Source of the DNA: Chloroflexus islandicus
Lineage (GTDB): Bacteria; Chloroflexota; Chloroflexia; Chloroflexales; Chloroflexaceae
Length of the DNA: 49,922 bases
Direction of reading: 5' to 3'
Assembly: GCF_001650695.1 (NCBI RefSeq)
Contig: NZ_LWQS01000061.1
Coordinates: 1-49,922 of the forward strand
Each line of letters starts with the position of its first letter. Position 1 is the stretch's first letter. Of this stretch, positions 1 through 8,535 are shown one piece after another. The position numbers and the translations under genes were made by a program. Below the pieces are notes generated by a model. That model was not told where the DNA came from. It ran no database searches and saw only the letters and a program-made list of their open reading frames with translations.

Positions 1-190
1 CGCCTGTTCCTCCCCTCGGAGCGCGGGCCGCTCGCCCGCCTGTTCCTCCCCTCGGAGCGCGGGCCGCTCGCCCGCCTTCGCTGCCCCTCGGAGCGCGGGC
101 TGCCAGCCCGCCTGTTCTTACCCTCGGAGCGCGGGCTGCCAGCCCGCCCTGTCACCTCGCCGGAGCGCGGGCTGCCAGCCCGCCTGCCTA
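1..190. repeat. 36-bp-period tandem array of small hairpins
   Basis: Five hairpin cores occur at 23-39, 59-75, 95-111, 131-147 and 167-183, exactly 36 bp apart. The first two read GCGGGC-CGCTC-GCCCGC. The last three read GCGGGCT-GCC-AGCCCGC, so arm and loop changed together and pairing was kept. The filler between cores is also repetitive (tgttcctcccctcggagc and variants), so there are no unique spacers. The array starts at the window edge and may continue leftwards. It lies downstream of the 3' end of the leftward gene at 235-2679. Confidence 0.9.
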
Positions 191-208
191 TCCAGCTCTC
201 TCCCGTAC

Positions 209-229
209 GGGCACAGCGCCGCTGTGCCC
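209..229. terminator. Perfect hairpin just past the 3' end of the Agl23-like gene
   Basis: GGGCACAGCG and CGCTGTGCCC are perfect 10-bp arms around a single C. The hairpin lies six bases beyond the stop of the leftward gene. There is no strong T-run, so a terminator role is inferred from position. The same arm sequence recurs upstream of 17763, which marks it as one member of a dispersed palindrome family. Confidence 0.5.
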
Positions 230-234
230 TTCCC

Positions 235-2679
235 CTACCGCTCCGGCATCCGCAGCGATCCGCCCAACCCCACCCCAATCTGCCGCGCCAATTCCGGGCG
301 CACCGCAATCACAAAATCAGTCGAACCCAACCCTGCCGGCGGCTGGCGAAACATCAAGTAACGCCACAATTGCGCCTCCGTTTCGTAATCAAACGGATTC
401 CGCAACAGCCGGTCGAGCAGCGAGCTGCCATTCAACCGGTACGCTTGATCTTCGGGGAACCACCAGCGCAACGGATAACGCTGAATCACAAAGCCTTCCA
501 AGTACGCCCGATTTTCGGGATAGCGGTCGAGGTTCTCTTGCAAGAGCAGCACCGCCTGCACGTCTTCAGCCGGCGGCCCGTTCAAGCGACCTCCCGGCAC
601 CGCGATCGCTCCCGGCCAATCGCGCAAATACCAGAGCCACACCGTCTCGTTATCGTACATCACCGGCAAGCGCGTGCCGCCGCCGCGCCGCATCGCCGCT
701 TCTTCCAACCGCCGGATCACCCGCATCACATCAGGCGAAGTCTGGGTATAGACCATCATCTCGCGGGCCACGTCGCCGGTCTGATAGGCCAGCCGCACAC
801 TGCCGCGCACCGTATATAGTCCAATTGCCACCGACAGACAGATCGCCACCAGCGCCGCCGTCACCGTCCAGCTCCAGCGCAACCCGGCCCCGATCACCAG
901 CAAGGTGAACAGAGTCAGCGTGAACAGAACCGCCATCCACGGCTGGATCGGCGAGGCCGGGCCGGCAGCCACTGTAATTAAGAGCAGCAGAAATCCCAGA
1001 CTGATGATCAAGCCGAACAGCAAGCCAAAACTGAGCAACGATCCCTTGGGCAAGCCCAACGCTCCCGGACGCCATTCATCCAGCCAGCGCCAGCCGCCGG
1101 CAGGCGCAGGCGCCAGATCACCAGCGCCAGCCGTGTCTACCGGCACCGCCGCCTCGGTTGCCGCCGGTGTCGCTGCCTCCTCCCATGCCACTTGCCAACG
1201 CGCTGCCTGCGCTTGCGCCAGCGCCACCAGTTTCGCCACCGTCCATGCAAACAACAGGGTCAACGGCAGCGTGATATGAATTGTGAGCCATGGCATCTTC
1301 TCACCGGCCCACGTATAGATCCCAAACGCAGCTACCGACCACCACGCAATCAAACCAATGGCAAACGCTTCCGGCCAGCGCCGGCGCACCGCTTGGATCG
1401 CCAACGGCAAACCGGCAGCCGCGCCTAACAGCAGCAACGGCTCGTACGTAGCGAGAATCACGGCATAGTAATGGCCGGGTTGGCTGCCACGCTGCACATT
1501 ATGTTGCGCCAACCAATAGAGCAACGAACCGGCCACCCCCGAAATGAGGCCAAGCAGGTTGGTAAACATGGCCGTGAACAGCAGCGCATAGATCGCGCCG
1601 GCGATAGCCAACGCCACTTGCCAGCGCCGATCCGCCGCCAGACTCGCTGCTACCATCGCCGCCGGATCGCCGCGTTCTAGTGCTCTTTCCCACGGAGTGG
1701 CGCCGCCCACGCCGGGCTGGCCCCAGATAAGCCAAATCAGCAGCGCTAACCCGCCAGTGAGCAGGATCAACGCGCTGATAATGGCCGGATGGTTCACAAA
1801 CCGGCCAATGTCAGCCAGATAGCGCGCGCCATTTTCCCACACCGAGCGCCCACCGTCGCTATCCGACCGGTTGCGCACTAATAGCGCATACCCGTTATCT
1901 TCCGTTTCTAGCGGCGGCCAGCCGAAGATCGGCCCCGGACGATCAACCACAATTGCGCCATTCGCGTCACGCTGAGCATGGTGCCCCCCATCCACAACTG
2001 CGGTGCCGGGCAACACAAAGATCAGCAGCGCCAGCGCCAGCCCCAACCCGCCAATAATCGCCAACCCCGGCCGGAACACGCGCCAGCAGAAGATCGCCGC
2101 CAGCGGCGCCGCCATGATCAAGATGTAGAGGTAGGTTGTCTCTTGATTGGTCAACATCAACGCTAACGCCGCCGCACCCAGATAGAGCCAGCGCGGGCGC
2201 GGATCGGCGGCGTAGCGCACAATCGCCGCCAACACCAGTATCTCAAAGAGCACCGAGTAAATGTCGTGCCGAAAAAAGCGCCCCACATAGAGCGCCACTG
2301 GCGAGATTAGCAGGTAGATGCTCGCGATCAGCGCCGCCGGTCGCCCAATCACCGGTCGCAGCAAGATCGGGCTGAGGGTAAGGGCAATACTAAACAAAGC
2401 CGCGCTGAGTCGCGCGGTCGTATCATTATCGCCAAAGAGAAAAAACGTCAACGCGCCAAGATGGTACAGGAGCGGCCCGTGCAAGAGCGGGTCGTGCATA
2501 TAGCCGCGCCCGCTGAAGAGATACCACGAATACGCGGCGTGTAGCGTCTCATCGTGGTGCAAGGCGCGATCACCCAATGCCCACAACCGGCTCACAATCG
2601 CGAGCACCGCGATGATCGCATAGGCCACCTGTTCAACTGTAGGAGTCCAGCGCCGTGCAACGGCTTCAGGCATCGACAT
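235..2679 (-). CDS. TIGR03663 / Agl23-like membrane glycosyltransferase (GT-C fold)
   Basis: This 814-residue polytopic membrane protein has about a dozen or more hydrophobic segments. Near residues 40-75 it has the GT-C signature: HHDE at the first extracytoplasmic loop, then DPLLHGPLLYH and an aromatic/FGDNDTTARL stretch. This pattern is typical of TIGR03663 proteins, named after archaeal Agl23 and related to GT39/PMT-type enzymes that use lipid-linked sugars. A hydrophilic, Pro/Ala-rich insertion lies near residues 505-535, and a soluble C-terminal region of about 150 residues follows the last membrane segments. A likely role is glycosyl transfer at the outer face of the membrane, but the substrate cannot be read from the sequence. 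ATG at 2679 is used; an in-frame ATG two codons later is equally possible. A promoter-like pair lies upstream at 2722-2750. Confidence 0.8.
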   Translation of the reverse strand: MSMPEAVARRWTPTVEQVAYAIIAVLAIVSRLWALGDRALHHDETLHAAYSWYLFSGRGYMHDPLLHGPLLYHLGALTFFLFGDNDTTARLSAALFSIALTLSPILLRPVIGRPAALIASIYLLISPVALYVGRFFRHDIYSVLFEILVLAAIVRYAADPRPRWLYLGAAALALMLTNQETTYLYILIMAAPLAAIFCWRVFRPGLAIIGGLGLALALLIFVLPGTAVVDGGHHAQRDANGAIVVDRPGPIFGWPPLETEDNGYALLVRNRSDSDGGRSVWENGARYLADIGRFVNHPAIISALILLTGGLALLIWLIWGQPGVGGATPWERALERGDPAAMVAASLAADRRWQVALAIAGAIYALLFTAMFTNLLGLISGVAGSLLYWLAQHNVQRGSQPGHYYAVILATYEPLLLLGAAAGLPLAIQAVRRRWPEAFAIGLIAWWSVAAFGIYTWAGEKMPWLTIHITLPLTLLFAWTVAKLVALAQAQAARWQVAWEEAATPAATEAAVPVDTAGAGDLAPAPAGGWRWLDEWRPGALGLPKGSLLSFGLLFGLIISLGFLLLLITVAAGPASPIQPWMAVLFTLTLFTLLVIGAGLRWSWTVTAALVAICLSVAIGLYTVRGSVRLAYQTGDVAREMMVYTQTSPDVMRVIRRLEEAAMRRGGGTRLPVMYDNETVWLWYLRDWPGAIAVPGGRLNGPPAEDVQAVLLLQENLDRYPENRAYLEGFVIQRYPLRWWFPEDQAYRLNGSSLLDRLLRNPFDYETEAQLWRYLMFRQPPAGLGSTDFVIAVRPELARQIGVGLGGSLRMPER

Positions 2680-2721
2680 AGCTTTCAGCGCGCCGTGATC
2701 TGTTTATCCTAAATCGCAGGC

Positions 2722-2750
2722 ATTGTACACGAACGCTAGGCGCAGGGCAA
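2722..2750 (-). promoter_or_regulatory. Putative sigma70-type promoter of the Agl23-like gene
   Basis: On the minus strand TTGCCC (2750-2745) is followed, after exactly 17 bp, by TACAAT (2727-2722). The predicted start is about 35-40 bases before the ATG at 2679. This is a consensus match only. Confidence 0.5.
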
Positions 2751-2802
2751 GCGTTTCAATAGCGGTTTCTCATTGAAGTCCAAGATGGTACAGGCACCTA
2801 TA

Positions 2803-3042
2803 TCATTGCGAGGGGGCGCCTTTCCGTATGTCATTGCGAGGGGGCGCAGCCCCCGCAGCAATCTCCCCCTTCAGCGAAACCCATGGCTCAACCGTCCTCT
2901 TCCGCCTTTCCGTATGTCATTGCGAGGGGGCGTAGCCCCCGAAGCAATCTCCCCCTTCAGCGGAACCTATGGCTCAACTGACTCTTCCCGCCTCAGCAGG
3001 AGATTGCTTCGCCGCCTCCGGCGGCTCGCAATGACAACCGGA
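2803..3042. repeat. Mosaic hairpin repeat block (ATTGCGAG...GCAATCTCC family)
   Basis: This 370-base intergenic space holds three left half-elements beginning CATTGCGAGGGGGCG. Two of them are complete through GCAATCTCCCCCTTCAGCG (starting near 2831 and 2916). One right half-element runs GGAGATTGCTTCGCC...GGCTCGCAATGACA (2999-3033). Left and right halves are reverse complements, so the block can fold into large hairpins. Inner palindromes such as GGGGGCGCAGCCCCC also occur. The same family returns at 45339-45632 and 48979-49175. No gene is supported here. Confidence 0.85.
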
Positions 3043-3050
3043 GAATAGCC

Positions 3051-3338
3051 TCAATACGGAAAAAAGTCCTCTGGCATCACCTGCACATCCTTCAAGACCG
3101 CGATCACCCGCTGATCATCGCGCCGCACATGGCTGATCTGCCCGCTCACGTAGCGTTCTTGCTCGCGCCAATAGACCGTATCGCCTTGCCGCAAATCGAT
3201 CAACGCCGGGCGCAAATAGCCGCCAGCGCAATCAATCACAATCCGCTGCTGGCTCAGCTCATCAACCGGCAAATCGGTATACCGCCGGCCATACCCGCGC
3301 CGGATGACGGAAATGGTGCGAAGTGATGGTTGTGCCAT
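3051..3338 (-). CDS. Small hypothetical protein (95 aa)
   Basis: I do not recognise a family for this 95-residue protein. It is basic at the start (MAQPSLRTISVIRRGYGRR) and has a beta-rich pattern with a region reading RQGDTVYWREQERYVSGQI. That resembles a small barrel or SH3-like surface but proves nothing. There are no membrane segments and one cysteine. ATG at 3338 is the natural start, with no clear ribosome binding site. It lies between the repeat block and an MFS gene on the same strand, with a 150-base gap to the latter. Codon use matches the neighbours, which favours a real gene. Confidence 0.55.
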   Translation of the reverse strand: MAQPSLRTISVIRRGYGRRYTDLPVDELSQQRIVIDCAGGYLRPALIDLRQGDTVYWREQERYVSGQISHVRRDDQRVIAVLKDVQVMPEDFFPY

Positions 3339-3488
3339 AGTGATGTTACATGGTTATCAATATGTAGTCGCTATTTCGGAGGATCAATGCACGATACAAG
3401 ATGCAAAGCATCAAGGAAGTGGGAATGAAACGAACCATAACCTCCTTCCAGCCATCAACTCTCGCACTCTATCTACCTTCCCCACTCC

Positions 3489-4727
3489 CTACTTCCCTAC
3501 TCGCAGCCACGCAAACAATGCTACCCCCAGCAACCGGATCACGCCGGCCACCACCAACATCGGCACAATCCCGATCATGTCAGCGAAGAGCGTCGCCACC
3601 AGCGGCATCACAAACAGGGCAAGGTTTTGCAAGGTTTGAAATAGCCCTACATACGTCGCCTGCCGCTCAGCGGGGATGGTGCTTAGCACGAGATCGAAAT
3701 TGACCAGATCATTGCCGGCGACGCAGAACGTTACCAAGCCGGCCAGCAAAGCCAGCAACCACGGCGCATCGGTCAGCGCCACCCCAAACGGATACAACGC
3801 CATGCCGAGGCTGCTCGCCAGCAAGACGCCGCTATTACCCAACCGTGGCGCTGCCGCCGACCAGACTGCGTAAGCGACCAACAACACGCCATTGCCAACC
3901 ATGCTGATCAGGCCGATCCAGCTATCGTTGAGACCGGTCTCACGCACGTAGTAGAGCGGCAGCAGCGGGATTGCCATCGCCACGCCGCTACGGAACACAA
4001 ACGCGCTCCACGCATAGTTCATAAACGCTGGCGGCGCCTGTTTCAGCGCCACAAGCAACGAATTGTCACCACGCTGGGTCGCGGTGGGTGCCCGATCGGG
4101 CAACGTAATCGCCCGCGAAAAGAAAAAGCTCAGCAGTCCGCCGGCAACCGAGCCGATAAAGACCACTTGATAGTTGAGCGGAAAGGGCATCTGATCCAGC
4201 ACGCCACCGATCAGCGCTACTGTCACCGCCGTCGCCAAGCCCAGCATCGACCAGCGCATGCTCATGAGTGCGTAACGGCGCTGCGGCCCAGCCACCCCGC
4301 CCATCACAATCGTAAACGCGACATTGACAAAGGTCGAGGGAATCGTCACCAGCGCCCAGATGATGATAATCGTCCACGGCACTGCTTCCAGCGGCAGCAC
4401 AAACGGCAAGAGGCCGAAGACCGCATACGAGGCCAGCACCCAGAACCGCATGCCCGAATACCAGACCACAACGTTGCGCTGCCGTTCGAGAAACCGCCCG
4501 ATCGGCAAGGCAAACAGCGCGCCGGCCAGCGCCGGCAACGAGGTAATCAGGCCAACTAGCAAGCTCGATGCACCCAACCGGGCTAAAAAGACGGGCAAAA
4601 ACACGCTCACGCCGGTGACGATCCCAACCCCAATCCCATCGATCAGCACGTTGCGAATATTGCGTTCGGTGACATCGGTTGGGCGTACCAGCGCGCGCAA
4701 CTCGGCGCGCGAGATGAGCGGTCGCAT
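3489..4727 (-). CDS. MFS transporter
   Basis: This 412-residue protein has about twelve hydrophobic segments in two halves, the usual length and layout of the major facilitator superfamily. After a short cytoplasmic N-terminus the first membrane segment reads GIGVGIVTGVSVFLPVFLARLG. It is followed by the typical MFS loop basic patch, LPIGRFLERQRNVVVW (G-x-x-x-[DE]-R-x-x-[RK] type). The central loop (DRAPTATQRGD) separates the halves. The substrate cannot be deduced, and no partner gene lies alongside. The start at 4727 has only a weak purine-rich ribosome site. Confidence 0.85.
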   Translation of the reverse strand: MRPLISRAELRALVRPTDVTERNIRNVLIDGIGVGIVTGVSVFLPVFLARLGASSLLVGLITSLPALAGALFALPIGRFLERQRNVVVWYSGMRFWVLASYAVFGLLPFVLPLEAVPWTIIIIWALVTIPSTFVNVAFTIVMGGVAGPQRRYALMSMRWSMLGLATAVTVALIGGVLDQMPFPLNYQVVFIGSVAGGLLSFFFSRAITLPDRAPTATQRGDNSLLVALKQAPPAFMNYAWSAFVFRSGVAMAIPLLPLYYVRETGLNDSWIGLISMVGNGVLLVAYAVWSAAAPRLGNSGVLLASSLGMALYPFGVALTDAPWLLALLAGLVTFCVAGNDLVNFDLVLSTIPAERQATYVGLFQTLQNLALFVMPLVATLFADMIGIVPMLVVAGVIRLLGVALFAWLRVGK

Positions 4728-4821
4728 GCTGCTGCTGCCTTTGATCGGCTCACAATCCGCGGCGAGCGATCCTCGATCGGCGTGAAAATCAGTGCGCGGC
4801 CACGTGGCCGCGCAGGTGGGG

Positions 4822-4898
4822 TGGTGGGCGATACTGGACTCGAACCAGTGACCTCATCGGTGTGAACGATGCGCTCTAACCAACTGAGCTAATCGCCC
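4822..4898 (-). tRNA. tRNA-Val (anticodon CAC)
   Basis: The minus strand folds into a complete cloverleaf. The acceptor stem is GGGCGAT/ATCGCCC, the D-arm GCTC...GAGC, the anticodon stem CATCG/CGATG with loop TTCACAC (anticodon CAC, reading GUG), and the T-arm ACTGG-TTCGAGT-CCAGT. The discriminator A is at 4825 and CCA is encoded in the DNA (4824-4822). It stands alone between the MFS gene and ppk1. Confidence 0.97.
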
Positions 4899-4933
4899 GC
4901 GTTCTGGCGAAGAGTATAGCACATCTGGCCAGT

Positions 4934-4962
4934 TTGTGCAAATCGCCCATCCCGGCTATACT
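4934..4962 (+). promoter_or_regulatory. Putative sigma70-type promoter of ppk1
   Basis: TTGTGC (4934-4939), a 17-bp spacer and TATACT (4957-4962) match the consensus well. The predicted leader before the ATG at 5103 is about 130 bases and contains no gene or structure I can identify. Confidence 0.55.
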
Positions 4963-5102
4963 ATGCCCATACAGAGCTGTTGCCATTCATCGAACGATCA
5001 TCTGCCGCTCGTTCGCTTCATCATCAGCCCGATGTCACGCTTCACCCCCGCCGGTAAGCGTCTGTGCAGCCAACGGGTTTCTTATCGTTTACGGTCACGC
5101 CT

Positions 5103-7205
5103 ATGACGGTTCAATCAGCACCGCTGCCCGATGTGCAGCCAGTCATTGAGTCACGCTATTTCAATCGTGAATTAAGCCTGATCGAGTTTAACCGCCGGGT
5201 GCTCGAAGAGGCGATGGATCCGCGCAACCCGCTGCTCGAACGGGTGAAGTTTCTGGCGATTTTTGCCTCTAACCTCGACGAGTTTTTTATGATCCGGGTT
5301 AGCGGGATCAAGCAACAGATCCGCGCCGGTGTCCAGAAACGTTCCCCCGACGGCCAAACCCCCAGCGAGCAGTTGAGCGCTATTCGCCGCGCCCTGTTGC
5401 CGATTCTTGAACAAGAGCGCGATCTGCTGCTGAACGATCTGCTTCCGGCGCTGCACGAACAGGGTATTTCAATCCTGAATACCGTCACCCTGAATGAGGC
5501 CCAACGGGCATGGGTCGCCGATTATTTCCGCCGCCAGATCTTCCCGGTGCTGACGCCGTTGGCGTTCGACTCGAGCCGGCCTTTCCCGTTCATTTCCAAT
5601 CTGAGCCTCAATCTGGCGGTAGTGATCCGCGATCAGGCGAAAGGCGAGCTCTTCGCCCGCATCAAGGTGCCCGAAGTCTTGCCGCGCCTGATCCCCTTGC
5701 CCGCCGAACTCTGCCCGCCTAAGGGTGAGATTCCACCCGGACGCTGCCACTGCTTCGTCTGGCTCGAACAGGTGATTGCCGACCATCTCGAACAGCTCTT
5801 CCCCGGCATGAATGTGGTTGAGGTCTATCCCTTCCGCGTTACCCGCAACGCCGATGTCGAAATTGAAGAGGACGAGGCCGATGACTTGCTGGCAACCATC
5901 GAGCAGGGGTTGCGCCAACGGCGCTTCGGCGAGGTGGTGCGGCTAGCGGTTGATGATGGGATGCCCGAACGCATTTGCCAGTTGCTGGCCGCTAACCTCA
6001 AAGTCGGCCCCGAAGATATCTATTCGGTGCGCGGGCCGCTTGGCTTGAGCGATTTGATGCAATTGACGCGCCTCGACCGGCCTGATCTGAAGGATCCGCC
6101 GTATATGCCGCGGCTGCCGGCGGTGTTGAAGAATGGGAATAATATCTTCGATACCATCCGGCAGAATGATATTTTGCTCCACCATCCGTACCATTCGTTT
6201 ACGCCGATTATCGATTTTATTCAGGCCGCCGCCGAAGACCCAAATGTGCTGGCGATTAAGCAGACCCTGTACCGCGTGGGGCGCAATTCGCCCATCGTGC
6301 AGGCGCTGATGCATGCCCGCGAGCAGGGCAAACAGGTGACGGTGGTGGTTGAACTCAAAGCCCGCTTCGACGAAGAGAACAATATTACGTGGGCGCGGGC
6401 AATGGAACGGGCCGGCGTGCATGTCGTGTATGGCTTGGTCGGCCTCAAAGTCCATGCCAAACTAGCAATGGTCGTGCGCCAAGAGAGCGACGGCATCCGG
6501 TGTTATGTCCATCTCGGCACCGGCAATTACAACGCGGTGACGGCACGGGTCTATACCGACCTCGGTCTGCTCACCTGCCGGCCCGAAATTGCTGCCGATG
6601 TGGTTGATCTGTTCAATTATTTGACCGCGTATAGCCGGCAGAAGGAGTACCGCACCCTCTTGGTCGCCCCGGTCAATCTGCGCCGGCGCATAACCGAGCT
6701 GATCGAAGAGGAGATCGCACTCCACCGCTTGCACGGCAATGGCCGGATTATCTTTAAGATGAACGCATTGGTCGATCGCAAGATCATCGATGCCCTTTAC
6801 GCCGCCTCGCAGGCCGGCGTCCAGATCGATCTGATCGTGCGCGGGATGTGCTCGCTCCGCCCGCAAGTGTCTGGTCTCTCCGACAACATCCGGGTGCGCT
6901 CGATTGTCGGCCCTTATCTCGAACACAGCCGGATCTACTATTTCTACCACGGTGGCAAACCCAAGATTTATATCGGCAGCGCCGATATGATGGAACGCAA
7001 CCTCGATCGCCGCGTCGAGGAGCTGTTCCCGCTGACCGATCCGGCGGCGATGCACTACGTCACCGAGACGTTGTTGACGACCTATCTGGCCGATAATTTG
7101 CGCGCTCGCGAGCTGCAACCCGATGGCCGGTATGTGCGGGTGACTCCCAATGGCCACGAGGTGATCGATAGCCAAGACCCGGCCCGGATTATTCCCGGCT
7201 GCTGA
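5103..7205 (+). CDS. ppk1: Polyphosphate kinase 1
   Basis: PPK1 reversibly polymerises the gamma-phosphate of ATP into inorganic polyphosphate. The 700-residue length is normal for the family. The N-terminal domain begins SRYFNRELSLIEFNRRVLEEA and carries NLDEFFMIRVSGIKQQ. The PLD-like catalytic half shows DILLHHPYHSF, the AIKQTLYRVG strand, the GLKVHAKLAMVVR segment with the phospho-acceptor His, HLGTGNYN, and a second HSRIYYF site near the C-terminus. All are hallmark PPK1 motifs. ATG at 5103 is preferred because homologues start just before the SRYFNRELS block; a GTG 13 codons upstream (5064) is in frame but has no better ribosome site. It is apparently monocistronic. Its 3' end overlaps the convergent DUF3095 gene by 17 bases. 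Confidence 0.97.
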   Translation: MTVQSAPLPDVQPVIESRYFNRELSLIEFNRRVLEEAMDPRNPLLERVKFLAIFASNLDEFFMIRVSGIKQQIRAGVQKRSPDGQTPSEQLSAIRRALLPILEQERDLLLNDLLPALHEQGISILNTVTLNEAQRAWVADYFRRQIFPVLTPLAFDSSRPFPFISNLSLNLAVVIRDQAKGELFARIKVPEVLPRLIPLPAELCPPKGEIPPGRCHCFVWLEQVIADHLEQLFPGMNVVEVYPFRVTRNADVEIEEDEADDLLATIEQGLRQRRFGEVVRLAVDDGMPERICQLLAANLKVGPEDIYSVRGPLGLSDLMQLTRLDRPDLKDPPYMPRLPAVLKNGNNIFDTIRQNDILLHHPYHSFTPIIDFIQAAAEDPNVLAIKQTLYRVGRNSPIVQALMHAREQGKQVTVVVELKARFDEENNITWARAMERAGVHVVYGLVGLKVHAKLAMVVRQESDGIRCYVHLGTGNYNAVTARVYTDLGLLTCRPEIAADVVDLFNYLTAYSRQKEYRTLLVAPVNLRRRITELIEEEIALHRLHGNGRIIFKMNALVDRKIIDALYAASQAGVQIDLIVRGMCSLRPQVSGLSDNIRVRSIVGPYLEHSRIYYFYHGGKPKIYIGSADMMERNLDRRVEELFPLTDPAAMHYVTETLLTTYLADNLRARELQPDGRYVRVTPNGHEVIDSQDPARIIPGC

Positions 7206-8382
7206 CCAGCGCCATCTGCCGCAGCCGCTGTTTGAGATCAAGCGCGGCCAAGGTAAAGCCACCGTCAGCGCCGTCAACAAAGTGGATTTGGCGCCCCATC
7301 CGCTCGAAGACCACGCAGGTGAGCATCACCTCCGGCGAGCGGTGCGCACCGAACACGAGCTCACCCGCCGCGGCGCGCGACTCAAGCCACGCCAGCAATT
7401 GTGCGTGCTGCTCGTCATCACCCGAAATGATCATGCGCAGCACATCATCGTACTTGCGATAGTCGGCTGCGGTCACTACGTGCTGCCGGTAGCGATCCCA
7501 CCATGGATCTTCGCCGAGTAACTCTTGGAACCAACGGTACCCACGCACCCCTAAATTGAGGCCATAAATCTGCGCCCAATACGCTAGTTGCGCCATCCGG
7601 CCCACACCGCCGCGCAACCGCGCCTCTGGCCAGAGCGCAACCGGCTTGGCGCTGGCTTGCATCCGCGAATAGTGCAACGGATGGTAGGCCTGATCGCCGC
7701 CGTAGATGTGCTCAATCGCGTCGATCACCATCCGGTACACGGCCATGGTAGAAGCCGGATTAGCCTGCGGCAAGACTTGCACAAGCAGGCACAAGGCCGC
7801 GCCGTGCGCCGGCGGGATGGTGTTCCAACGGCACTCGAGCCCGCTCAGGTTCGCTTCGTCAGGATTGCCGGGAGCGACTAATACCTCTGCCGCCGTCTCT
7901 TCGTCTTTCACTAGCCGCTCGGCATAGCTCATCCCGCCGCCGCTGAACACCGCCTGCGCCACCTGTTGGTTCAGCGCCAGCCTCCCGACTAACACCTGAT
8001 AGCCGGCTTGCACGATCGCGTTGGCCGGCACGGCCCCCACCCGCAGCTCAAGGTTAAACGCTTGCTGGGCCAAGCCGCTGACCGCACTTAGCGCCCGTAG
8101 CGTCGACTCAGTCAATTCCGGCGGCACTGCCAGCGAGGCGCCATCGCCGCCAAAGACAAACGGAATCTCGATCCCGCCGGCCACATTCAGCGCCGCGGTG
8201 ATCGTGGCGGCCCCGGCCATGTTCACCTCTTTATACCGGCCTTCGGCCACCGCGCGCGTCGATCCGCGCACATCGCACACGATCACCGTCCAATCATCCG
8301 GCAACGGCTGATACGCGGTCAAATCGGCAATATCACTGAACTTGGTCAAGAGTGGCAGTTGTGAGAAAAAGGATGTTGTCAT
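7189..8382 (-). CDS. DUF3095 family protein
   Basis: This 397-residue soluble protein matches the DUF3095 pattern. After FFSQLPLLTKFSDIADLTAYQPLPDDW comes VIVCDVRGSTRAVAEGRYKEVN and later FVFGGDGASLAVPPE. Those two blocks resemble the metal- and nucleotide-binding strands of class III nucleotide cyclase folds (a D at the first strand, GGDG at the hairpin). The family is often annotated adenylate cyclase-like, but activity is not established. There are no membrane segments. ATG at 8382 is the start. Its last 17 bases overlap the end of ppk1 on the other strand. Upstream (8383-8535) it diverges from the metallopeptidase gene; I saw no clear promoter pair in that gap. Confidence 0.8.
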   Translation of the reverse strand: MTTSFFSQLPLLTKFSDIADLTAYQPLPDDWTVIVCDVRGSTRAVAEGRYKEVNMAGAATITAALNVAGGIEIPFVFGGDGASLAVPPELTESTLRALSAVSGLAQQAFNLELRVGAVPANAIVQAGYQVLVGRLALNQQVAQAVFSGGGMSYAERLVKDEETAAEVLVAPGNPDEANLSGLECRWNTIPPAHGAALCLLVQVLPQANPASTMAVYRMVIDAIEHIYGGDQAYHPLHYSRMQASAKPVALWPEARLRGGVGRMAQLAYWAQIYGLNLGVRGYRWFQELLGEDPWWDRYRQHVVTAADYRKYDDVLRMIISGDDEQHAQLLAWLESRAAAGELVFGAHRSPEVMLTCVVFERMGRQIHFVDGADGGFTLAALDLKQRLRQMALVSSRE

Positions 8383-8535
8383 AGACGTTTAGCTAGTATG
8401 GCAATCCAGTTCGTTATCTTGGCCCGATCACCAGCGGCGGCGAGGCAGGATCTCACTTCCGCCAGCGCTGTCCTAGCATATCCCCTCTGACCATGGTACA
8501 CTACCTTTGTCATGGATTGCCTTACTGAAAAGATT

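Noticed and set aside
1-190. CRISPR-like array with a 36-bp period
   Set aside because: The whole 36-bp unit is repetitive; there are no unique spacers and no cas genes. It is a tandem hairpin repeat.
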